The translations under genes and the position numbers were made by a program. Positions 56,512-64,000 of a DNA stretch of 64,000 bases are shown one piece after another; the stretch's first letter is position 1, and the number at the start of each line of letters is the position of its first letter. The notes beneath the pieces are model-generated. The model had not been told where the DNA came from. It worked only from the letters and a program-made list of their open reading frames with translations, and did not search any database. Source of the stretch: Ralstonia pickettii (GTDB lineage: Bacteria > Pseudomonadota > Gammaproteobacteria > Burkholderiales > Burkholderiaceae); contig NZ_JFZG01000026.1 in the NCBI RefSeq assembly GCF_000607165.1, positions 1-64,000 of the forward strand, read 5' to 3'.

Positions 56512-57261
56512 ATGGGGCTTCCCCGTTTTTTCGTCGATACGCCGCTCGCCCCCAACACAACCGTCACGCTGCCCGAGGCCGTCACACGCCACATCCACGT
56601 GCTGCGGCTGGCCGTCGGCGATGACGTCTGCCTGTTCGATGGCTCCGGCCACGAATTCCGTGCTCGGCTCGCCGCCATCAACAAGCGCGATGCCACCGCC
56701 AGCCTTGCGGATGCCACACAGCCCGACACAGAGGCCCGCTACGCCATCACGCTCGCGCAAGGCATTGCCGGTGGCGACAAGATGGATTGGCTGATCGAGA
56801 AGGCCATCGAACTGGGCGTGAATGCGGTGGCTCCGCTGCAGACCGAGCGCGCCGTGGTGCGCCTCTCCGGCGAGCGTGCAGCCAAGCGCGTGCAGCACTG
56901 GCAGTCACTGGTGCAGGCCGCCTGCGAGCAATGTGGCCGAGCCCGCGTGCCGGTTGTCGCACCGGTCGCCACGCTGCGCGAATGGCTCGCCGCCGCCAAG
57001 TCGACCGAGGCGCCGCGCGTGCTGCTGTCACCGCGCGGCACGCAATCGCTTACGCAATGGGCGGTGCAGTCGCGCACGCGCATCGAAGGCAGCGGCATCG
57101 TGCTGCTGATCGGCCCCGAAGGCGGTCTTTCGCCCGACGAAGAAGCGCTTGCCGAGGCTGCCGGTTTCTTACCGCTGACACTCGGGCGACGTATTCTCAG
57201 AACGGAATCGGCGGCGCTTGTTGCCGTGTCCGCGCTGCACGCCGTGCTCGGCGAGTTCTAA
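56512..57261 (+). CDS. rsmE: 16S rRNA (uracil-1498-N3)-methyltransferase RsmE
   Basis: A 249-residue SPOUT-class methyltransferase. The N-terminal PUA-like domain has HIHVLRLAVGDDVCLFDGSG. The C-terminal trefoil-knot SAM site reads LLIGPEGGLSPDEEALAEA followed by LTLGRRILRTESA. It methylates U1498 in 16S rRNA. The ATG at 56,512 has AAGGA upstream; the frame is open further upstream but overlaps the VOC gene. Confidence 0.95.
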   Translation: MGLPRFFVDTPLAPNTTVTLPEAVTRHIHVLRLAVGDDVCLFDGSGHEFRARLAAINKRDATASLADATQPDTEARYAITLAQGIAGGDKMDWLIEKAIELGVNAVAPLQTERAVVRLSGERAAKRVQHWQSLVQAACEQCGRARVPVVAPVATLREWLAAAKSTEAPRVLLSPRGTQSLTQWAVQSRTRIEGSGIVLLIGPEGGLSPDEEALAEAAGFLPLTLGRRILRTESAALVAVSALHAVLGEF

Positions 57262-57343
57262 GTTCTGACAACGAAACACTGACCGTTTGATCCCCCCGGC
57301 GGGCCTTTCCCCCATGCCCGCCATTGACCAAAGGAGCTTCATC

Positions 57344-57943
57344 ATGGGTCTACTCGATTCGATTCTCGGCGGCGGCAATGACGCCAGCGGTGCGCAATCG
57401 TCCTTGCTCGGCAACAAGAAGGTGTTGCTTGCCGTGGGCGTGCTGGCTTACCTGGCGATGAAGCACAAGTCGCAAGGCGCGGGCGATGCGGCCGCGCCGC
57501 AAGGGCAGGAAGATCAGGGCGGCGGCCTGTTCGGTTCGCTGGGTGGCTTGCTGGGTGCGGCAGGCGGTGCCGGCGCACTGGGCAGCCTGCTCGGCGGCGC
57601 AGGCGGAGCGGGTGGCCTTGGTGGCCTGCTCGGCGGTTTGCTGGGCGGTGGCAACGGCAATGCCGATCAGGCGGCCGTCGGAGGCCTGGGGCCGCTGCAG
57701 CAGATCCTGGAGCAAGCCGGTCTGGGCGAACAGGTCAAATCGTGGATCGGCAATGGCCAGAACCTGCCGGTGTCAGGCGAGCAGATTACGCAGGCACTGA
57801 GTGGCACGGGTGCGCTGGAGGAGGTATCGAAACTGGCCGCCCACTTCGGCATCAGCGAAGGCGACCTCGCCAACCAGCTCGCCGAAGGCCTGCCCGAAGC
57901 AGTCAATCACCTCACGCCGCAAGGCGCAGTGCCGGCGGCCTGA
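57344..57943 (+). CDS. YidB/DUF937-family protein
   Basis: A 199-residue protein starting MGLLDSILGGGNDA with AAAGGAGC upstream. A hydrophobic segment (LLAVGVLAYLAM) is followed by a glycine/leucine-rich stretch of GGLLG-like units at about residues 65-115, then a helical YidB-like C-terminal domain with GLGEQVKSWIGNGQN and SGEQI. The function of this family is not established. A strong terminator follows. Confidence 0.82.
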   Translation: MGLLDSILGGGNDASGAQSSLLGNKKVLLAVGVLAYLAMKHKSQGAGDAAAPQGQEDQGGGLFGSLGGLLGAAGGAGALGSLLGGAGGAGGLGGLLGGLLGGGNGNADQAAVGGLGPLQQILEQAGLGEQVKSWIGNGQNLPVSGEQITQALSGTGALEEVSKLAAHFGISEGDLANQLAEGLPEAVNHLTPQGAVPAA

Positions 57944-57964
57944 ACGTTTATCGCCGCACAGAAG

Positions 57965-57990
57965 AAAGCCCGCAATTGCGGGCTTTTTTT
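57965..57990 (+). terminator. Intrinsic terminator after the YidB-like gene
   Basis: A nine-base-pair stem AAAGCCCGC / GCGGGCTTT with an AATT loop and a seven-base T run, 22 bases after the stop codon. It also lies just beyond the stop of the convergent LysR gene. Confidence 0.92.
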
Positions 57991-58000
57991 GCGCCGACGG

Positions 58001-58945
58001 TCAACCCTCGCCGTAGGCCGTTCGGCCCGCGTCACGCAGCGCCTGCACCACATGCAGCGCCGCCGGAGACAACAACCGGTCCGTGCGCGTGATGATGCCG
58101 AAGTCGTCCATCTGGCACGGCATCGGCAACGGAAGAATCGCCAGCATCCGATACGACGCGTAGTACTGCGCGACGTCGGCGCCGATCACGGCCAGCATGT
58201 CGCTCTGCTCGAGGATGCGCGTCAGGAACAGCAGCGCCGAGGTTTCCACCACGCTGGACGGCGCTGTCAGGCTCTCCCGCTGGAACATCAGGTCGAACCG
58301 GTGACGCAGCACGCTGCCGATGGGCGGTACCACCCAGGTGGCCGGCTGCACATCGGCCAGCGTCAGCGATGGTTCCGCCAGCAAGGGATGCCCCGGCCGC
58401 GCCACCGCGACCACCGGCTCGTCGGCCAGCGGCTCGTAGCGCAGATGCAGTTTGTCGTGCTCAGCAAACAGGCGGCCGACCACGAGGTCGAGCTTGTCTT
58501 GCGCCAATCGCTCCAGCAACACATTGCTGCTTTCGATTTCCAGCGACACCCGCAGCCCCGGATGCTCGCGCGTGATCTGCGCCACCACCGGCGGCAGCAG
58601 CCGCACGCCCGGCGACGTGATCGTGCCCACCGCCACGTGCCCGAGGTGTCCGGCCTTGAGCCCGAGCACTTCCTCCTGGGCCTGGTCCAGGCTGCCGACC
58701 ACCGCACGCGCGTGGCGGATCAGCGCATCGCCATAGCGCGTGGGCCGCATGCCGCGCGGCATGCGCTCGAACAGCTGCACATCAAGCATGGCCTCCAGCT
58801 CGCGCAGCAGCTTGGAGGCGGCGGGCTGCGTCATGTTGAGCGCGGCGGCCGCCCGGTGGATGTTGCCCTCCTCGGCCAGGGCAATCAGCAGCAGCAGTTG
58901 TCGCGTCTTCAGGCGCGCACGGACGTACCAGGGGCTGTTCGACAT
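58001..58945 (-). CDS. LysR-family regulator of the arabonate genes (GbpR-like)
   Basis: A 314-residue regulator with helix-turn-helix KTRQLLLLIALAEEGNIHRA and AALNMTQPAASKLLRELE. The ligand-binding half has VAVGTITSPGVRLLPPVVAQ. It resembles the GbpR type that controls sugar-binding-protein genes. It is divergent from the L-arabonate dehydratase with a 202-base spacer that holds repeated GATATC words, which suggests direct control (inference). Confidence 0.85.
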   Translation of the reverse strand: MSNSPWYVRARLKTRQLLLLIALAEEGNIHRAAAALNMTQPAASKLLRELEAMLDVQLFERMPRGMRPTRYGDALIRHARAVVGSLDQAQEEVLGLKAGHLGHVAVGTITSPGVRLLPPVVAQITREHPGLRVSLEIESSNVLLERLAQDKLDLVVGRLFAEHDKLHLRYEPLADEPVVAVARPGHPLLAEPSLTLADVQPATWVVPPIGSVLRHRFDLMFQRESLTAPSSVVETSALLFLTRILEQSDMLAVIGADVAQYYASYRMLAILPLPMPCQMDDFGIITRTDRLLSPAALHVVQALRDAGRTAYGEG

Positions 58946-58959
58946 CGGGTCTTCCTTGA

Positions 58960-59009
58960 GATATCAAATTGGATATCGGTCACGGCCAATATTTCATTGG
59001 AAGGATATC
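58960..59009. promoter_or_regulatory. Candidate operator between the LysR gene and arabonate dehydratase
   Basis: Three GATATC words lie at 58,960-58,965, 58,972-58,977 and 59,004-59,009. The first two form GATATCAAATTGGATATC. A dyad CCAATATTTCATTGG lies at 58,986-59,000. The clustering in the divergent spacer beside a LysR gene fits an operator, though no binding data exist. Confidence 0.55.
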
Positions 59010-59147
59010 AGGGCGCTCCGTACACTCGGTCCGATCAAAAAACCACAACCACACCGGAGACAACGGACGTGCCGCGCGGCCCGCAAGTGCCACGCAGCCG
59101 ATCGATGCGCGCGCGCCTCGACCTCCACGTCCGTGACACACGCACCC

Positions 59148-60884
59148 ATGTCGGAATCGAAACCCAAGCTGCGCTCGGCCCAATGGTTCGGCACCGCCGA
59201 TAAGAACGGCTTCATGTACCGAAGCTGGATGAAGAACCAGGGCATCCCCGATCACGAATTCGACGGCCGCCCGATCATCGGCATCTGCAATACCTGGTCG
59301 GAACTGACGCCGTGCAATGCGCATTTCCGCAAGCTGGCGGAACACGTCAAGCGCGGCATTTACGAGGCGGGCGGGTTCCCGGTGGAGTTTCCGGTGTTCT
59401 CCAACGGCGAATCGAACCTGCGCCCGACTGCCATGCTCACGCGCAACCTCGCGGCCATGGATGTTGAAGAGGCGATTCGCGGCAACCCGATCGACGCGGT
59501 GGTGCTGCTCACCGGCTGCGACAAGACCACGCCGGCCCTGCTGATGGGCGCGGCAAGCTGCGACGTACCGGCCATCGTCGTGACGGGCGGGCCCATGCTC
59601 AACGGCAAGCTCGACGGCAAGAACATCGGCTCCGGTACGGCGGTGTGGCAGCTGCACGAATCGCTCAAGGCGGGGGAGATCGACCTGCATCGCTTCCTGT
59701 CGGCGGAAGCGGGGATGTCGCGTTCGGCCGGCACGTGCAACACGATGGGCACGGCGTCCACCATGGCATGTATGGCCGAAGCGCTCGGCACATCGCTGCC
59801 GCATAACGCGGCCATTCCGGCGGTGGATGCGCGGCGCTACGTGCTGGCGCATATGTCAGGCATCCGCATCGTCGAGATGGCGCTGCAAGGGCTGACGCTG
59901 TCCAAGATCCTCACGCGCGCCGCGTTCGAAAACGCCATCCGCGCCAACGCAGCCATTGGTGGTTCGACCAACGCCGTGATCCACCTGAAGGCGATTGCCG
60001 GGCGCATTGGCGTGCCGCTTGAGCTGGAAGACTGGTCGCGCATCGGCCGGGACACGCCGACCATCGTTGACCTGATGCCCTCGGGCCGCTTCCTGATGGA
60101 GGAGTTCTACTACGCGGGCGGCCTGCCCGCCGTGCTGCGCCGCCTGGGCGAGGCGAACCTGCTGCCGCATCCCGATGCGCTGACCGTCAACGGCAGGACG
60201 CTGTGGGACAACGTCAAGGACGCGCCCATCACCGACGACGAAGTCATCCGCCCGCTCACCAACCCGCTGATCGACGATGGCGGCATTCGCGTGTTGCGCG
60301 GCAATCTGGCGCCGCGTGGCGCGGTGCTCAAGCCATCTGCGGCGAGCCCAGAGCTGCTCAAGCATCGCGGCCGCGCAGTCGTATTCGAAAACCTGGAGCA
60401 CTACAAGGAACGCATCGTTGACGAGTCCCTGGAGGTGGATGCCAGCTCCGTGCTGGTGATGAAGAACTGCGGGCCCAAGGGATATCCGGGCATGGCCGAG
60501 GTCGGCAACATGGGCCTGCCGCCCAAGCTGCTGCGCCAGGGTGTGAAGGATATGGTGCGCATTTCCGACGCACGCATGAGCGGGACCGCCTACGGGACAG
60601 TGGTGCTGCACGTGGCGCCCGAAGCTGCGGCGGGCGGCCCGCTGGCCGCGGTGCAGGACGGCGACTGGATCGAACTCGACTGCGAGGCCGGCACGCTCCA
60701 CCTGGACATTGCCCCCGAAGAACTCGCGCGCAGGCTGGCGGCCTACCAGCCCCAGCGTTCGCATGGCGAGGCCGGCGGTTACCAGCGCCTGTACGTCAAC
60801 CACGTGCTGCAGGCTGACGAAGGCTGCGACCTCGATTTCCTGGTCGGTTGCCGTGGCGCCGCAGTACCGCGCCACTCGCACTGA
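59148..60884 (+). CDS. L-arabonate dehydratase (IlvD/Edd family)
   Basis: A 578-residue iron-sulfur dehydratase, close to the length of known L-arabonate dehydratases. Cluster cysteines are in IIGICNTWSEL, LTGCDKTTPALLMGAAS and SAGTCNTMGTASTMACMAEA. It should convert L-arabonate to 2-keto-3-deoxy-L-arabonate. The IlvD/Edd family also contains dihydroxy-acid and gluconate dehydratases; the neighbours favour arabonate. The ATG at 59,148 is chosen because upstream codons overlap the regulatory spacer. Confidence 0.88.
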   Translation: MSESKPKLRSAQWFGTADKNGFMYRSWMKNQGIPDHEFDGRPIIGICNTWSELTPCNAHFRKLAEHVKRGIYEAGGFPVEFPVFSNGESNLRPTAMLTRNLAAMDVEEAIRGNPIDAVVLLTGCDKTTPALLMGAASCDVPAIVVTGGPMLNGKLDGKNIGSGTAVWQLHESLKAGEIDLHRFLSAEAGMSRSAGTCNTMGTASTMACMAEALGTSLPHNAAIPAVDARRYVLAHMSGIRIVEMALQGLTLSKILTRAAFENAIRANAAIGGSTNAVIHLKAIAGRIGVPLELEDWSRIGRDTPTIVDLMPSGRFLMEEFYYAGGLPAVLRRLGEANLLPHPDALTVNGRTLWDNVKDAPITDDEVIRPLTNPLIDDGGIRVLRGNLAPRGAVLKPSAASPELLKHRGRAVVFENLEHYKERIVDESLEVDASSVLVMKNCGPKGYPGMAEVGNMGLPPKLLRQGVKDMVRISDARMSGTAYGTVVLHVAPEAAAGGPLAAVQDGDWIELDCEAGTLHLDIAPEELARRLAAYQPQRSHGEAGGYQRLYVNHVLQADEGCDLDFLVGCRGAAVPRHSH

Positions 60885-60910
60885 ATCGACACACGCGTAG
60901 GAGACTGGCT

Positions 60911-62793
<1,883 letters not shown>

Positions 62794-62846
62794 AGCACGC
62801 CCGACTCACGTAGTGCCATAAGAGCCATTCCAACGAGGAGACAACC

Positions 62847-63851
62847 ATGCAACGCAAACTTCGCCGCCTGACCCTATCCGCCCTGGCAGCCACCCTGTGC
62901 CTGGGGCCGCTGGCCGCCACCCTGCCCGCCCACGCCGACGAGCCGCTCAAGATCGGCTTCCTGGTCAAGATGCCCGAGCAGGCGTGGTTCATCAACGAAC
63001 AGAAAGCTGCCACCGCGCTTGGCCAGAAGGACGGTTTTTCGGTGGTGAACATCGGCACGCCCGATGGCGAGAAGGTGCTGTCCGCCATCGACAACCTGGG
63101 CGCACAAGGTGCCAAGGGCTTCGTCATCTGTGCGCCGGACGTGCGCCTGGGGCCGGCTATCTCGGCACGCGCCAAGCACTACAACATGAAGTTCGTCACG
63201 GTTGACGATCAACTCGTCGACTCGTCCGGCAAACCGCTGGCCAACGTACCGCACCTGGGCATGTCGGCATTCAAGATCGGCAACCAGGTCGGCCAGGCCA
63301 TCTCCGACGAGATGAAGCGCCGTGGCTGGAAGCCCGAGGAAGTGGGCGCGCTGCGCATCACCAACTACGAGCTGCCGACCGCCAAGCTGCGCACCGACGG
63401 CGCCACGCAGACGCTGCTGGCCGGCGGCTTCAAGAAGGAAAACATCTTCGACGCGCCGCAAAAGACGACCGACGACGCAGGTGGCTTCAATGCCGCGTCG
63501 CCGGTGCTGGCACAGCATGCGGGCATCAAGAAGTGGGTCATCTTCGCGCTCAATGAAGAGAGCGTGCTGGGCGGCGTGCGCGCAACCGAGCAGTTGCACA
63601 TTCCGGCAGCCGATGTGATCGGGGTCGGCATCAACGGTGCCGGCGAGGCGTTTGCCGAGTTCCAGAAGAAGGAGCCGACGGGCTTCTTCGGCACGATTGC
63701 CGTCAGCTCGACCAACCACGGCAAGGACAGCGCTGCAAACCTTGTCGATTGGATCAAGACCGGCAAGCAGCCGCCAGCCGATACGCAAACCACCGGCAAG
63801 CTGATGGTGCGCGGCAATTGGCAAGAGGTCCGCAAGGAACTGGGCATTTGA
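62847..63851 (+). CDS. araF: Periplasmic sugar-binding protein AraF (second copy)
   Basis: A 334-residue exported protein with a signal peptide ending PAHA (about residue 30) and the AraF-type start IGFLVKMPEQAWFINEQKA. It shares NLGAQGAKGFVICAPDVRLG with the copy at 51,545-52,549 and is plainly homologous over its full length. ACGAGGAGAC precedes the ATG. It heads a second araFGH-like set whose next gene starts at 63,909. Different substrate preference (arabinose against galactose) is plausible but not shown. Confidence 0.92.
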   Translation: MQRKLRRLTLSALAATLCLGPLAATLPAHADEPLKIGFLVKMPEQAWFINEQKAATALGQKDGFSVVNIGTPDGEKVLSAIDNLGAQGAKGFVICAPDVRLGPAISARAKHYNMKFVTVDDQLVDSSGKPLANVPHLGMSAFKIGNQVGQAISDEMKRRGWKPEEVGALRITNYELPTAKLRTDGATQTLLAGGFKKENIFDAPQKTTDDAGGFNAASPVLAQHAGIKKWVIFALNEESVLGGVRATEQLHIPAADVIGVGINGAGEAFAEFQKKEPTGFFGTIAVSSTNHGKDSAANLVDWIKTGKQPPADTQTTGKLMVRGNWQEVRKELGI

Positions 63852-63908
63852 TGCAACGCGCGGCGCGGGCCAGTCCCGCGCCCCACGTGCATCCGCAGAG
63901 AGCAACCG

Positions 63909-64000
63909 ATGACAGTTCAATCACTTGATGAGAGTGGCCCGCCCGACGCTTCCGCAGGCGCCTATCTGAAGCTCGACGGCATCACCGTGCGCTTTCCCGG
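63909..64000 (+). CDS. araG: Start of a second AraG-type ABC ATPase (cut by the window end)
   Basis: Only the first 30 codons are visible. The ATG at 63,909 begins MTVQSLDESGPPDASAGAYL and continues KLDGITVRFPG, which matches the start of sugar ABC ATPases just before the Walker A motif. AGAGAGC precedes it. It lies 57 bases after the second araF, consistent with an araFG order. Confidence 0.8.
   Translation, partial: MTVQSLDESGPPDASAGAYLKLDGITVRFP

Overview
The window is 64 kb of high-GC, gene-dense chromosome from a betaproteobacterium. It is almost certainly Ralstonia, and more like the R. pickettii/insidiosa group than a plant-wilt strain. The main evidence is an intact phcBSRQ quorum-sensing operon together with typical betaproteobacterial blocks: queA-tgt-yajC-secD-secF, leuS-lptE-holA-proA, and bamE-dapB divergent from fur. 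No rRNA, tRNA, CRISPR array, insertion sequence or phage gene was seen. The species assignment is inference.

Bases 1-23,040 are mostly housekeeping. They hold oxyR and a divergent membrane metallophosphoesterase, a GAF-GGDEF cyclase, recG divergent from queA-tgt-yajC-secD-secF, a cytochrome b561/YceI cluster, purB, a glutathione transferase, a membrane-anchored FMN glutamate-synthase-like protein, nudJ-mnmA, and a proton-translocating transhydrogenase operon with panD lodged between pntAa and pntAb.

Bases 23,187-29,846 are the cell-density signalling region. A response regulator with a stretched receiver domain comes first, then a 656-base non-coding gap, then phcB (signal methyltransferase), phcS (membrane histidine kinase, His230), phcR (receiver fused to a kinase domain) and phcQ (second receiver protein). 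In Ralstonia these control the activity of the global regulator PhcA, which is not in this window.

Bases 29,881-44,439 return to core functions: an RlmL-type rRNA methyltransferase, hemJ, proA, holA, lptE, leuS, dapB, bamE, fur, a frameshifted LysR gene, gap and tkt.

Bases 44,556-64,000 are a sugar-acid catabolic region. On the minus strand lie a porin, dgoK, araFGH-type transporter genes, a lactonase, an aldose epimerase, a short-chain dehydrogenase, dgoA and dgoD. Together these supply uptake and oxidative (De Ley-Doudoroff) breakdown of D-galactose. On the plus strand lie an L-arabonate dehydratase, a 2-keto-3-deoxy-arabonate dehydratase, a Gfo/Idh/MocA sugar dehydrogenase and a second AraF/AraG system cut by the window end. 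These supply non-phosphorylative L-arabinose oxidation. The early enzymes (dehydrogenase, lactonase, transporter) can plausibly serve both sugars. Between the two arms are a LysR gene, a VOC protein, rsmE, a YidB-like protein and a second LysR gene.

The best leads are the stretched-receiver regulator next to phc, two long imperfect inverted repeats beside stop codons (31,318-31,430 and 53,681-53,816), panD inside the pnt operon, and the broken LysR gene beside fur.
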